Positions 1-9,407 of a DNA stretch of 64,000 nt are shown here, piece after piece; position 1 is the stretch's first letter, and each line of letters begins with the position of its first letter. Origin of the DNA: Burkholderia cepacia (GTDB lineage: Bacteria > Pseudomonadota > Gammaproteobacteria > Burkholderiales > Burkholderiaceae); assembly GCF_001718835.1 (NCBI RefSeq), contig NZ_CP013444.1:992001-1056000 (forward strand), in the 5' to 3' direction. The position numbers and the translations under genes are program-made. The notes beneath the pieces were generated by a model. It had not been told where the DNA came from and searched no databases. It saw only the letters and a program-made list of their open reading frames with translations.

Positions 1-2
1 TT

Positions 3-137
3 TTCTACAACTTCGAGCGCATCGGGCGGTCGTTCTTGCCGCCTCGCCGGGTATTTCGGAATGGGTTCCGGTTCGATATTTCAGGCGGAAACATCCCCAA
101 ATATTTCCAAATTTCTTGTGATTATTTTTGCTTGTAA
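3..137 (+). CDS. C-terminal 44 codons of an upstream gene, possibly an acyltransferase
   Basis: An open frame enters from the left edge and stops at TAA 135-137. The visible tail begins FYNFERIGRSFLPPRR. A Tyr-x-Phe-Glu pattern followed by a basic stretch resembles the C-terminal end of OafA-type acyltransferases, which occur in this exopolysaccharide locus, but the fragment is too short for a firm family call. It could also be a chance open frame. Confidence 0.3.
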   Translation, partial: FYNFERIGRSFLPPRRVFRNGFRFDISGGNIPKYFQISCDYFCL

Positions 138-233
138 CCTGCATCGCGACGTTTGAAACCCATTTAGCGATGCGGCATTCGCGCGGCTGCGGCCGCTGTG
201 CCGGATCGCTGAAGCATCGAGTGGAGAAGCGCA

Positions 234-2450
234 TTGCGACGTCTGATACTGGCCGCCATCGCGATGGGCGCGGCATGGCTGACGTGGGCCGCGCCGGCCG
301 AAACGGTGTTGCCCGCGACGACGTCGTGGATCGGCAATACGTTCGGCTATGGCGACGGCAGCTGGACGCAGATCGACATCCGTGCGATCGCGGTGACGCC
401 TGAAGGCAAGGTGTATACGAATGCGCCATGGGACGAGAGCGGCGCCGAGGCGAGCGTCTACCAGGACGGGAAGATGCTCGGCTTCGCCGGCGGCACGCAC
501 GGCTGGGGCAACCTCGGCGGCAGCGCGATCGCCGTGAACGGCAAATATGCGTACGTCGCGATCGGTGTCGGCAACGAGCGCGGCCACCTGCAGTCGCCCG
601 GCATCTGGCCCGACAAGGGCAAGCAGTGGTTCGGCATCTCGCGCCGCACGATCGGCGACATGAAGCAGCCCGCGCCGTTCCGCGCGGCGCCGCAGGTGGC
701 CCCGGGCGGGCGTGCCGACGCCGGCCGCGCACGGATGGCCGCGAGCTTCATGGTGATGAACGAGGTGCCGGCCAGCGCGAAGCCGGACGCGGGCGAGCAG
801 AAGGCGGAAGTCGGCGGCCTCGCGGCCGACGACAAGACGCTGTTCGCGACGAACCCGTCGCGCGACGCGGTGGACGTGTACGACGCGGAGACGATGCAGC
901 AGAAGGGCACGTGGAGCGCGCACGAGCCGGGCCGCATCGCGCTCGCGGGCGACGGCACGCTGTGGCTGCTCACGGACACGATCAAGGGGCCCGCGCACCT
1001 CGCGCACGTGCGCGCCGACGGCCGCAAGCTCGACGATGCCCCCACGCTGCCGGACGGCACCGACGCGGTGGACGTGGCCGTCGACGCGAAAGGGCGCGTG
1101 CTCGTCGCGGACAACGGGCCGCGCCAGCAGATCCTGATTTTCTCGAAAGGCGGCAAGGGTTATGCGCAGTCGGGCACGCTCGGCGAGCGCGGCGGCATCT
1201 TCGCGGGCCCGGTGCCGGGCCGGCCCGGGCCGCAGCGTTTCAACGGGCTGACGGGTGTCGGCGTCGACCGGGCGGGCAACATCTACGTGTCGATGAACGG
1301 CATCGGGCCGCGTCACGACACGATCGGTGCGGGCCTCGGCGCGGTGCTCGAAAGCTACACGCCGGACGGCAAGCTGCGCTGGCAGGTGCAGGGGCTGCTG
1401 TTCGTCGACGGCGCGTGGCTCGACCCGGCGCGGCCGAACAGCGTGTACACGGGCAACAAGCGCTTCGAGCTCGACCTGTCGAAGCCGCCGGGCCAGGACT
1501 GGAAATACGCCGGCTTCCTGTCGAACCGCTTCAAGTATCCGGACGACCCCGTGTTCCATACGGACCAGTGGCCCGGCATGCCGATCGCGCGTCGCCTCGA
1601 CGGCCGCACGTTCCTGTACCTGACGGACATGTACGCCGATCACCTGAAGATCTACCGCTTCGACGCGAAGCGCGACGGCGAAGTCGCGATTCCGTCCGGC
1701 CTGATCGCGGGCCGCGCGCGGCCGGTCGACAACGTGCCGAACAAACCGCCGGGCGGCGACTGGCTGTGGCGCGACGCGAACGGCAACGGCCGGCTCGATG
1801 CCGACGAGTTCGAGATCAATACCACCGGCAAGGCGAAGGCGGGCGGCTGGGGCTGGTGGGTCGACACGAAGGGCGACATCTGGCGCACGAGCGACGTGCG
1901 CGGCATCCACCGCTTCCAGTACGGCGGCGTCGACAAGGCCGGCAACCCGATCTACGCGTACGACAAGGTCACGACCTATCCGATGCCGCAGCCGTTCACG
2001 CAGCTGCGCCGCTCGATCTACGACGCGCAGACGGACACGCTGTACGTGACCGGTTACACGGCCGATGCCCCGCCGCAGCCGGGCATCAACAAGGAGGTGG
2101 GCCGCGTGCTGGTCCGCTTCGACAAGTGGTCGACGGGTTCGCCGGTCGTGCGCTACCAGGTCGCGCTGCCGTGGCAGCTCGACGCGAAGCCGATCTTCGA
2201 CCTGATCGGGATCACGGTCGAGGGCCGCTACCTCTTCGGGGTGGAGCCGGTCGGCAAGATCCACGTGTACGACAAGGAAACCGGCAAGGAAGTGGGCGTG
2301 ATGAGCCCGGGCGCCGAGGTCGGCAAGGCATCCGGCTGGGTCGACGTGCCGTTCGGCATCAGCGCGTTCCGGCGCGAGAACGGCGAGTACCTCGTCTTCG
2401 TCGAGGAAGATGCGCGCGGCAAGGTGCTGATGTATCGCTGGAAACCGTGA
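234..2450 (+). CDS. Exported NHL/beta-propeller-like protein of the cepacian locus
   Basis: 738 residues with an N-terminal signal-like segment (MRRLILAAIAMGAAWLTWAA), so probably periplasmic or secreted. The body has repeated blade-like stretches such as AVDVAVDAKGRVLVADNG and GVGVDRAGNIYVSMNG, typical of NHL/SMP-30-type propellers. An acidic motif DANGNGRLDADEF near residue 520 looks like an EF-hand or dockerin calcium loop. The chosen start is TTG at 234 because GGAGAAG lies just upstream; ATG at 264 is the alternative. It is followed 30 bp later by the flippase gene. Its position fits bceP of the bce-II cluster, but I recall that naming only weakly. A role in handling exported polysaccharide is inference. 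Confidence 0.75.
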   Translation: MRRLILAAIAMGAAWLTWAAPAETVLPATTSWIGNTFGYGDGSWTQIDIRAIAVTPEGKVYTNAPWDESGAEASVYQDGKMLGFAGGTHGWGNLGGSAIAVNGKYAYVAIGVGNERGHLQSPGIWPDKGKQWFGISRRTIGDMKQPAPFRAAPQVAPGGRADAGRARMAASFMVMNEVPASAKPDAGEQKAEVGGLAADDKTLFATNPSRDAVDVYDAETMQQKGTWSAHEPGRIALAGDGTLWLLTDTIKGPAHLAHVRADGRKLDDAPTLPDGTDAVDVAVDAKGRVLVADNGPRQQILIFSKGGKGYAQSGTLGERGGIFAGPVPGRPGPQRFNGLTGVGVDRAGNIYVSMNGIGPRHDTIGAGLGAVLESYTPDGKLRWQVQGLLFVDGAWLDPARPNSVYTGNKRFELDLSKPPGQDWKYAGFLSNRFKYPDDPVFHTDQWPGMPIARRLDGRTFLYLTDMYADHLKIYRFDAKRDGEVAIPSGLIAGRARPVDNVPNKPPGGDWLWRDANGNGRLDADEFEINTTGKAKAGGWGWWVDTKGDIWRTSDVRGIHRFQYGGVDKAGNPIYAYDKVTTYPMPQPFTQLRRSIYDAQTDTLYVTGYTADAPPQPGINKEVGRVLVRFDKWSTGSPVVRYQVALPWQLDAKPIFDLIGITVEGRYLFGVEPVGKIHVYDKETGKEVGVMSPGAEVGKASGWVDVPFGISAFRRENGEYLVFVEEDARGKVLMYRWKP

Positions 2451-2480
2451 CGGACGACGTCACTCGAGGCACACACAAGC

Positions 2481-3947
2481 ATGGACAAGGGCATACTCAA
2501 GAACGTTTCGATCAACTTCATCGGGCTGATCCTGCCGACCTTCGTGTCGCTGGTGACGGTGCCCGCGTATATCCACGCGCTCGGCGTCGAACGTTATGGC
2601 GTCGTCAGCCTCGTGTGGACGCTGATCGGCTATTTCGGGATCCTCGATCTCGGGATGAGCATGGCCGCGCAGAACCACATCTCGAAGGCGCTCGCGAGCG
2701 GCAACGACGACGAAAGCGCGCGCGTGTTCTGGAGCGCGTTCTGGCTGAACCTCGGCACCGGCATCGTGGGCGGGCTGCTGATCTATTTCGGCGCGTTCAT
2801 CTACACCGCTTACTTCACGAAGGTGTCGGCGGCGATGCAGCACGAGGTGTATCTCGCGCTGCCTTGGCTCGCGCTCGCGATTCCGCTGGCGAACGTGTCG
2901 TGGGTGTTCGCCGGCGCGATCAACGGCGCCGAACGCTTCGGCGTGTTCAACACGAACCAGACGATCGGCACGTTCCTGTTCCAGCTGCTGCCGCTCGGCG
3001 CGGCGTGGTGGATCGCGCCGAACCTGCAGACGGTGCTCGCCGCGGCGGTCGTCGCGCGGCTGATCGCGGCGGCGATGCTCGGCCATGCCAGCATCAAGGT
3101 GCTCGGGATCCGGCGCATCGATCCGCCGCAGTGGGGCACCGCGAAGGGGCTGTTCAATTTCGGCGGCTGGATGCTGATCGCGAGCACGACGAGCATGATC
3201 GCCGACACGCTCGACCGCGTGATGCTCGGCGCCGGCATGGGCGCGAAGTTCGTCACTTACTACACGGTGCCGCAGAACCTCGTCACGCGCCTGAACATGC
3301 TGCCGAACGCGCTCGTGCGCACGCTGTTCCCGCGCCTGTCGGCGGTCGGCCGCGACCACGCGGACACGCTCGCGCGCCAGTCGCTCGAATTCCTGAACGG
3401 CGTGTTCACGCCGGTCGGCATCGTCGCGATCTTCGCGCTTGCGCCGTTCCTCACGCTGTGGGTCGGCGCGGATCTCGCCGCGCATTCGGCGCCGGTCGGC
3501 CGCGTGCTGGTGATCAGCGTGTGGCTCGTCGGCCAGGCGAGCGTCACGCGCATCCTGATCCAGTCGCAGGTCAATCCGTCCCGCGCGGCATTTGCCGGGC
3601 TCGTCCAGATGCCGTTCTTCGTCGGCGGCCTGTGGTTCGGCATCCATCACTTCGGGCTGATCGGCGCGGCGGTGGTCGTCGCGGCGCGCGCGTTCGTCGA
3701 CTACGGCGTGCTGCTGTACCTGTCGGCGATCCGGATGCGCGCGATCGTGCTCGACATGCTCGCGCACCTGGCCTTCCTGCTGGCGAGCCTGTTCCTGGCG
3801 CAGGCGTGGCCGGGGCTCGTCGAATCGATCGGCATGTGCGCGGTCGTGCTGCTGCTGAACGTCGCGTGGTCGCTCACGATGACGCCGGGGCTGCGCGCGC
3901 TCGTGCGCGACCTGTTTGTCCGTCTCAATGCGAGGAGAACTGCATGA
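2481..3947 (+). CDS. bceQ: Wzx-type polysaccharide flippase
   Basis: 488-residue polytopic membrane protein with about 12-14 hydrophobic segments, beginning MDKGILKNVSINFIGLILPT. Layout and composition match the MATE/MOP exporter family (Wzx/RfbX), which flips undecaprenyl-linked repeat units across the inner membrane. Its last four bases overlap the start of the glycosyltransferase gene (ATGA at 3944-3947), so the two are translationally coupled. The neighbours (two-domain glycosyltransferase, acyltransferases, UDP-glucose pyrophosphorylase) point to the cepacian bce-II cluster. The symbol is assigned by locus similarity, not by alignment. Confidence 0.85.
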   Translation: MDKGILKNVSINFIGLILPTFVSLVTVPAYIHALGVERYGVVSLVWTLIGYFGILDLGMSMAAQNHISKALASGNDDESARVFWSAFWLNLGTGIVGGLLIYFGAFIYTAYFTKVSAAMQHEVYLALPWLALAIPLANVSWVFAGAINGAERFGVFNTNQTIGTFLFQLLPLGAAWWIAPNLQTVLAAAVVARLIAAAMLGHASIKVLGIRRIDPPQWGTAKGLFNFGGWMLIASTTSMIADTLDRVMLGAGMGAKFVTYYTVPQNLVTRLNMLPNALVRTLFPRLSAVGRDHADTLARQSLEFLNGVFTPVGIVAIFALAPFLTLWVGADLAAHSAPVGRVLVISVWLVGQASVTRILIQSQVNPSRAAFAGLVQMPFFVGGLWFGIHHFGLIGAAVVVAARAFVDYGVLLYLSAIRMRAIVLDMLAHLAFLLASLFLAQAWPGLVESIGMCAVVLLLNVAWSLTMTPGLRALVRDLFVRLNARRTA

Positions 3948-6412
3948 ATCGCGACCTGGCGGAACACGCCTTGATGAATCTCGCCACGGCCGATGCCGCC
4001 GCGGCCGAAGCCGGCGATGTCGCCGCACTGCGCCGGCCCGTGCCGGCCGAGCGCGCCAGCGCGCGCCATCCGGCGCGCGCGCTGCGCGTGGCGATCGTCC
4101 ACGACTGGCTCGTCACCTATGCGGGCGCCGAGCGCGTGCTCGAACAGATCGTCGCGTGTTTTCCCGACGCGGACCTGTTCAGCCTCGTCGATTTCCTCGA
4201 CGATCGCGCGTTCGTGCGCGGCAAGCCGGTGACGACGTCGTTCATCCAGAAGCTGCCGTTCGCGCGCACCAAGTACCGTAGCTACCTGCCGCTGATGCCG
4301 CTCGCGATCGAGCAGCTCGACGTGTCGGAATACGACCTGGTGATATCGAGCAGCCACGCGGTCGCGAAGGGCGTGCTGACGGGGCCGGACCAGGTGCACA
4401 TCAGCTACGTGCATTCGCCGATCCGCTATGCGTGGGACCTGCAGCACCAGTACCTGGAACAGTCGAACCTCACGCACGGGCCGAAATCGCTGCTCGCGCG
4501 GATGATCCTGCATTACATCCGCAACTGGGACACGCGCACCGCGAACGCGGTGGACGGTTTCGTCGCGAACTCCGCGTTCATCGCGCGGCGCATCAGGAAG
4601 GTCTACCACCGCGACGCGGCGGTGATCTTCCCGCCGGTCGACGTCGACGCGTTTTCGCTGAACGCGGAGAAGGACGATTTCTACCTGACTGCGTCGCGGA
4701 TGGTGCCTTACAAGAAGATCGACCTGATCGTCGAGGCGTTCTCGAAGACGCCCGAGCGCAAGCTCGTCGTGATCGGCGACGGCCCCGAGATGCAGAAGAT
4801 CCGCGCGAAAGCCGCCCCGAACGTCGAGATCATGGGCTACCAGCCGTTCGCGGTGCTGCACGACCGGATGCGGCGCGCGAAGGCATTCGTATTCGCGGCC
4901 GAGGAGGATTTCGGGATCTCCGTCGTCGAGGCGCAGGCGTGCGGCACGCCCGTGATCGCGTACGGCAAGGGCGGCGCGCTCGAAACCGTGCTCGACCCGC
5001 AATCGAACCGGAATCCGACCGGGCTCTTTTTCGACGAGCAGACGCCGCATGCGATCGTTGCGGCCGTCGACGATTTCGAGCGCGCACCGCAGCGCTTCAC
5101 GCCGGACGCATGCCGCGCGAACGCGGAGCGGTTTTCCGCCGATACGTTCCGGCGGCGCTTTCTCGACTACGTGGAAGCCGCGCTGCCCGGCTCGACCGCG
5201 CAGCAGGGCGCCGGGGTCGCGCAGATGTCCGCGCCGACGCCGGCCGCGCGCGGCCCGGCGACGCTCGTGCTCGACCAGAGCGGCGTGCTCGGCGGTGCCG
5301 AGCTGTCGCTGCTCGAGATCATGAAGCACATGCGCGCGAACGCCGACGTGCTGCTGTTCGACGACGGCCCGTTCCGTGCGGCGCTCGACGAGATCGGCGC
5401 GCGCGTCGACGTGGTCGACCAGGGGGCGCTCGCGGGCGTGCGCAAGCAGGGCGGCGTGTCGGTCGGCGCGTTGAAGCAGCTCGTGCGGCTCGTGCGCGAC
5501 GTCGCGCGCCGTGCTCGCCGCGCCGAGGTGATCTACGCGAACACGCAGCGCGCGATGGTGGTCGCCGCGCTGGCCGGGCGGCTCGCGCGCAAGCCGGTCG
5601 TGTGGCACCTGCGCGACATCGTCAGCACCGACCATTTCGGCAGCAAGCAGTTGCTGGCGATCAAGTACTGCGCGCGGCTCGGCGTCACGCGCGTGATCGC
5701 GAACTCCGACGCGTCCGCGCAGGCGTTCCGCGCACTGACGGGCTTCACGCCGCAGCATGTCGACGTCGTGTTCAACGGCATTTCGGCCGAGCCGTTCGAT
5801 GCGCTGGAAGGCGTCAGCCAGGCCGCGCTGCGCGCACGGCTGGGGTTGCCCGAGCACGCATGGCTCGTCGGCTCGTTCAGCCGCCTCGCGCACTGGAAGG
5901 GGCAGCACGTGCTGCTGGAGGCCGCCGCGCGGCATCCCGACATGCACGTGGTGCTGGTCGGTGCGCCGCTGTTCGGCGAGGACGACTACGCCGCGCAGCT
6001 GCACGAATTCGTCGCCCGGCACGGGATGGACGAGCGCGTGCATTTCCTCGGGTTCCAGCGCGACGTGGCCGCGTGCATGACGGCGGTCGACGTCGTCGCG
6101 CATACGTCGATCACGCCCGAGCCGTTCGGGCGCGTGATCGTCGAGGGGATGCTCGCGCGCCGGCCGGTCGTCGCGGCCCGCGCGGGCGGGGTCGTCGAGA
6201 TCATCGAGGACGGCGACAACGGGCTGCTCTGCGCGCCGGGCGATGCGGGCGCGCTGGCCGATGCGCTGGCCGCGCTGCAGTCGGATCGCGCGCTGCGCGA
6301 GCGGCTCGTCGCGAGCGGGCGTGCGACGGCGGTGCGCCGGTTCGGCACGGAGACCTATGTGGAGCGGGTCGAGAAGATTCTCTCGGATACCGCGCGGGCG
6401 GCGAAGAAGTAG
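3944..6412 (+). CDS. bceR: Two-domain family 4 glycosyltransferase
   Basis: 822 residues with two GT-B glycosyltransferase modules in tandem. The first (about residues 45-420) starts LRVAIVHDWLVTYAGAERVL and has the donor-site stretch EEDFGISVVEAQACGTPVIA. The second (about 440-820) starts TLVLDQSGVLGGAELSLLE and has the equivalent PEPFGRVIVEGMLARRPVVA. Both show the E-x7-E pattern of retaining GT4 enzymes. The start is ATG 3944, overlapping the flippase stop with GAGGAG upstream. It probably adds two sugars to the cytoplasmic face of the lipid-linked cepacian repeat. A GC-rich terminator follows. Confidence 0.88.
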   Translation: MNRDLAEHALMNLATADAAAAEAGDVAALRRPVPAERASARHPARALRVAIVHDWLVTYAGAERVLEQIVACFPDADLFSLVDFLDDRAFVRGKPVTTSFIQKLPFARTKYRSYLPLMPLAIEQLDVSEYDLVISSSHAVAKGVLTGPDQVHISYVHSPIRYAWDLQHQYLEQSNLTHGPKSLLARMILHYIRNWDTRTANAVDGFVANSAFIARRIRKVYHRDAAVIFPPVDVDAFSLNAEKDDFYLTASRMVPYKKIDLIVEAFSKTPERKLVVIGDGPEMQKIRAKAAPNVEIMGYQPFAVLHDRMRRAKAFVFAAEEDFGISVVEAQACGTPVIAYGKGGALETVLDPQSNRNPTGLFFDEQTPHAIVAAVDDFERAPQRFTPDACRANAERFSADTFRRRFLDYVEAALPGSTAQQGAGVAQMSAPTPAARGPATLVLDQSGVLGGAELSLLEIMKHMRANADVLLFDDGPFRAALDEIGARVDVVDQGALAGVRKQGGVSVGALKQLVRLVRDVARRARRAEVIYANTQRAMVVAALAGRLARKPVVWHLRDIVSTDHFGSKQLLAIKYCARLGVTRVIANSDASAQAFRALTGFTPQHVDVVFNGISAEPFDALEGVSQAALRARLGLPEHAWLVGSFSRLAHWKGQHVLLEAAARHPDMHVVLVGAPLFGEDDYAAQLHEFVARHGMDERVHFLGFQRDVAACMTAVDVVAHTSITPEPFGRVIVEGMLARRPVVAARAGGVVEIIEDGDNGLLCAPGDAGALADALAALQSDRALRERLVASGRATAVRRFGTETYVERVEKILSDTARAAKK

Positions 6413-6487
6413 CGGTAGCGCGTCGCATGCGGGGGCCGGCGTTCGGCCCCGGCGGCAAGCAGCGGGATGAATCGGCGGGATGAATCG

Positions 6488-6521
6488 GCCCCCGCGCGGC
6501 GATGCGCTGCGCGGGGGCTTT
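6488..6521 (+). terminator. Rho-independent terminator after bceR
   Basis: Perfect arms GCCCCCGCGC (6488-6497) and GCGCGGGGGC (6509-6518) with a short T run. It ends the plus-strand bceP-R-like operon before the convergent acyltransferase. Confidence 0.7.
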
Positions 6522-6588
6522 GCTCATGTGAGGGCGTGCCGAAGGGCGCCGCCGCGGCGATTCGCGTCGGGCACGACAGCGGCCATGC

Positions 6589-6623
6589 AAAAGCCCCCGC
6601 GCAGCGACGTGCCGCGCGGGAGC
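6589..6623 (-). terminator. Terminator for the convergent acyltransferase gene
   Basis: Arms GCCCCCGCGC (6593-6602) and GCGCGGGAGC (6614-6623), ending in TTTT when read on the minus strand. It lies just downstream of the minus-strand acyltransferase stop. The arm sequence nearly repeats that of the terminator at 6488-6521. Confidence 0.65.
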
Positions 6624-6651
6624 CTGCTTGCGACCGGCAATGGTCAGGCGA

Positions 6652-7827
6652 TCACGCGGCCCGTTCGGGCGCCGGCGCGACGACGCGGGCGGGTCGGGTC
6701 GGCTTGAAGCTGGCCGACCACGTCATCGCGGGCCGTTCGAACATCCGGTAGAACAGGTACGCGACCGGGATCGCGACGGCCATGAACGCGAACGAAGGCC
6801 AGATCGACAACTGCAGTTCGGAATGGAACAGCACCGAGCCGAGGCAGACGAACAGCGGCAGGTGAATCAGATACAGCGAATAGCTGAAGTCGCCGAACCA
6901 GCTCAGCACGCGCAGCGGCGGCGTCGTGCGCGGCGGACGGGCGAGCGCGCGGTACAGGAAGCACGCGAAGCCGGCCGACCAGAGCTGGAACGCGCCGTAC
7001 TGGCCGAAATGGAACGCGCCGCAGCCGGCGGCCAGCAGCACGGCGGCCGCGCCGTACCACGCGCGCGACGGCGCGGCGGCCGCGTCGCGCGGCGACTGTG
7101 CGCGCACGTCGGCGATCCACGCGCCGATCGTCCAGGACAGCCAGTACGACGTGAAGAACTGCAGGTCGTGCCGTTCGAGCAGCCACGCCGACGCGACGTT
7201 GACGAGCGCGACCGCGGCCACGACCGCCGGCATGCCGATACGCCGGCGTACCGCGAACAGCAGCGGGTACACCGCGTAGAACTGCACTTCGAGCGACAGC
7301 GTCCACAGCGCGCCGTTCGACCCGTACGTGTAGCCGGCGACGCCCTGCAGCGAGAACAGGTTCACGAGGAACGCGACGAGGCCGACGTCGCGGATCTTAT
7401 GGCTGACGGGCTCGATCTGCAGGCTGACCGAGTCGAGCGCGAGCGTGAACAGCAGCGCGGCGAGCAGCACCGGGTAGATGCGTGCGAACCGGCGCATCCA
7501 GAAGTTCGGCGCGTCGAGCCGGTACGCGGGATCGGCCGCGAGCTTGAGCGCCGCGTTGCGGTGGATGCAGTAGCCGCTGATCACGAAGAAGATCGGCACG
7601 CCGGCGGAGCCCCACGCGAACGGAAAGGTCAGGTAGCCGGCGATCGCGCCCGGGTTGAGCGCATGGCCGTAAGCGTGATGGAAGCTCTGCATGCCGACCC
7701 AGACGACCTGCCGGCAGTGGAAATAGGCGACGAGCAGCGCCGCGAAGCCGCGCATCGCGTCGATCACGTGTTCCTTGTGGTCGGCGACGGGCGGCGCGGC
7801 CAGAGACGATCCGCTGAAAGCTTGCAT
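6652..7827 (-). CDS. bceS: Acyltransferase family 3 (OafA/YrhL-like)
   Basis: 391-residue inner-membrane protein with about ten hydrophobic segments. The N-terminal region has the family hallmarks: IDAMRGFAALLVAYFHCRQV (conserved Arg and His pair) and a later GVPIFFVISGYCIHR segment. The family transfers acetyl or other acyl groups onto surface glycans. Cepacian is heavily acetylated, and the locus fits bceS. It is convergent with the glycosyltransferase and divergent from the small protein at 8044. The symbol comes from gene order. Confidence 0.85.
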   Translation of the reverse strand: MQAFSGSSLAAPPVADHKEHVIDAMRGFAALLVAYFHCRQVVWVGMQSFHHAYGHALNPGAIAGYLTFPFAWGSAGVPIFFVISGYCIHRNAALKLAADPAYRLDAPNFWMRRFARIYPVLLAALLFTLALDSVSLQIEPVSHKIRDVGLVAFLVNLFSLQGVAGYTYGSNGALWTLSLEVQFYAVYPLLFAVRRRIGMPAVVAAVALVNVASAWLLERHDLQFFTSYWLSWTIGAWIADVRAQSPRDAAAAPSRAWYGAAAVLLAAGCGAFHFGQYGAFQLWSAGFACFLYRALARPPRTTPPLRVLSWFGDFSYSLYLIHLPLFVCLGSVLFHSELQLSIWPSFAFMAVAIPVAYLFYRMFERPAMTWSASFKPTRPARVVAPAPERAA

Positions 7828-8043
7828 GCGATTCGATTCCTTGCGACGGATGGACGGGAAGTTTCATCCAATCGTAATGCGCAAGAATTCGATCAATGAA
7901 TAAAAAAATCTCGTCGTGGAATAATCGCATTCCGGATTGCGGTCTTATGTAGGGACGATATCGGTTTCAGCCCGCGGCCAATTATTTACCGATTTTTTTC
8001 TGATAGTTTGAAGCTCCAGTTGATTGATGCAAGGAGCGGCAAG

Positions 8044-8187
8044 ATGGACATGCATTGGATCGCGAGCGCTGCAGTACTGCTGGTCATGGCCGTGCTGTCG
8101 GCGTACCGCGAGGCGCTGAAGAACGAACCGATTCGCCCGGGGCTCGAACGGGGCGGCGTGCCCTATATCGAGGAATTCGAATCGTAA
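8044..8187 (+). CDS. 47-residue single-pass membrane protein
   Basis: Short gene preceded by a good ribosome site (AAGGAGCGGCAAG, then ATG at 8044). The product starts MDMHWIASAAVLLVMAVLSA, one hydrophobic segment of about 16 residues, followed by a charged tail ending IEEFES. It sits alone between the divergent acyltransferase and the UDP-glucose pyrophosphorylase gene, downstream of an AT-rich promoter-like region. I do not recognise a family. A small regulator or partner of the polysaccharide machinery is possible but unproven. Confidence 0.6.
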   Translation: MDMHWIASAAVLLVMAVLSAYREALKNEPIRPGLERGGVPYIEEFES

Positions 8188-8427
8188 GAATTTGTATCTG
8201 GAAAATCGGTAAATTGTCGCTGGTCGAAACGGCTGACCGGCAATATCGACCGGTTTGGCGACGATTATCCATTAATCGAACCGGCGGCGCGATTAAGCGT
8301 TGTCGTAAATAGCGGCGGCGGGCTGAATTCAATGTGCCGTTGAATCGTGCCGCGCCATCCGGACATTCATTGTGCCGTGTCGCGAAACGATGCGACGCGG
8401 CGCAGTCAACGCAATCAGGATGCGAAC

Positions 8428-9315
8428 ATGTTGAAAGTCACCAAGGCCGTGTTCCCCGTCGCCGGTCTCGGCACGCGGTTCCTCCCGGCAACGAAGGCGA
8501 GCCCGAAGGAAATGTTGCCCGTCGTCGACAAGCCGCTGATCCAGTACGCGGTCGAGGAAGCGATCAACGCCGGTATCACCGAGATGATCTTCGTCACCGG
8601 GCGCAGCAAGCGCGCGATCGAGGATCACTTCGACAAGTCGTACGAGATCGAGGCCGAGCTCGAGGCGCGCGGCAAGGAAAAGCTGCTCGAGCTCGTGCGC
8701 GGCATCAAGCCGAGCCACGTCAACTGTTTCTACGTGCGCCAGCCGGAAGCGCTGGGCCTCGGCCACGCGGTGCTGTGCGCGGAGAAGCTGGTGCACGGCG
8801 AGCCGTTCGCGGTGATTCTCGCCGACGACCTGCTGCACGGCGAACAGCCGGTGCTGAAGCAGCTCGTCGACGTGTTCGACCACTATCACAGCTCGGTGAT
8901 CGGGGTCGAGACGATCGCGCGCGAGGACAGCCGTTCGTACGGCGTCGTCGAAGGCCGCGAATGGGAAGAGGACATCATCAAGCTGTCGGGCATCATCGAG
9001 AAACCCGCGCCCGAGGATGCGCCGTCGAATCTCGGCGTGGTCGGCCGCTACGTGTTCATGCCGACGATTTTCGATCACCTGCGCAAGCTCAAGCCGGGCG
9101 CCGGCGGCGAGCTGCAGCTGACCGACGCGGTCCAGTCGCTGCTCGCGAACGAGCAGGTGCTCGCCTATCGCTACTACGGCACGCGCTTCGACTGCGGCAG
9201 CAAGATCGGCTATCTCAAGGCCACCGTCGAGCTCGCGCTCCAGCATCCGGAAGTGAGCCGCGAATTCGAGGCCTACCTGCGTACCTGCTTGCCCGCGCTG
9301 GCTGCTGTCGCTTAG
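8428..9315 (+). CDS. bceT: UTP-glucose-1-phosphate uridylyltransferase
   Basis: 295 residues with the nucleotidyltransferase signature AVFPVAGLGTRFLPATKASP (G-x-G-T-R-x9-K) and the sugar-site lysine in KEMLPVVDKPLIQYAVEEA. It makes UDP-glucose from UTP and glucose-1-phosphate, the precursor of UDP-glucose and UDP-glucuronate for cepacian and other glycans. The length is normal for the bacterial GalU family. The start is ATG 8428 (AGGA upstream), because the open frame before it lacks the family N-terminus. A strong terminator follows at 9357. Confidence 0.93.
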   Translation: MLKVTKAVFPVAGLGTRFLPATKASPKEMLPVVDKPLIQYAVEEAINAGITEMIFVTGRSKRAIEDHFDKSYEIEAELEARGKEKLLELVRGIKPSHVNCFYVRQPEALGLGHAVLCAEKLVHGEPFAVILADDLLHGEQPVLKQLVDVFDHYHSSVIGVETIAREDSRSYGVVEGREWEEDIIKLSGIIEKPAPEDAPSNLGVVGRYVFMPTIFDHLRKLKPGAGGELQLTDAVQSLLANEQVLAYRYYGTRFDCGSKIGYLKATVELALQHPEVSREFEAYLRTCLPALAAVA

Positions 9316-9356
9316 CAGCCCTGCGCGTCACGTTTCAGGTGGTGGTTGTTCCGTTG

Positions 9357-9390
9357 GCCCCGGTTCGCCTTGTGCGCCGGGGCGTTTTTC
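9357..9390 (+). terminator. Terminator after bceT
   Basis: Arms GCCCCGG (9357-9363) and CCGGGGC (9377-9383) followed by GTTTTT. Confidence 0.8.
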
Positions 9391-9407
9391 ATGGGCGCGG
9401 GCCGGCC

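Noticed and set aside
428..3943. Very long plus-strand open frame (428-6412) read upstream of the glycosyltransferase start
   Set aside because: Only the part from 3944 has protein-family features. The upstream part is an Arg-rich out-of-frame reading of the propeller and flippase genes, typical of GC-rich DNA.
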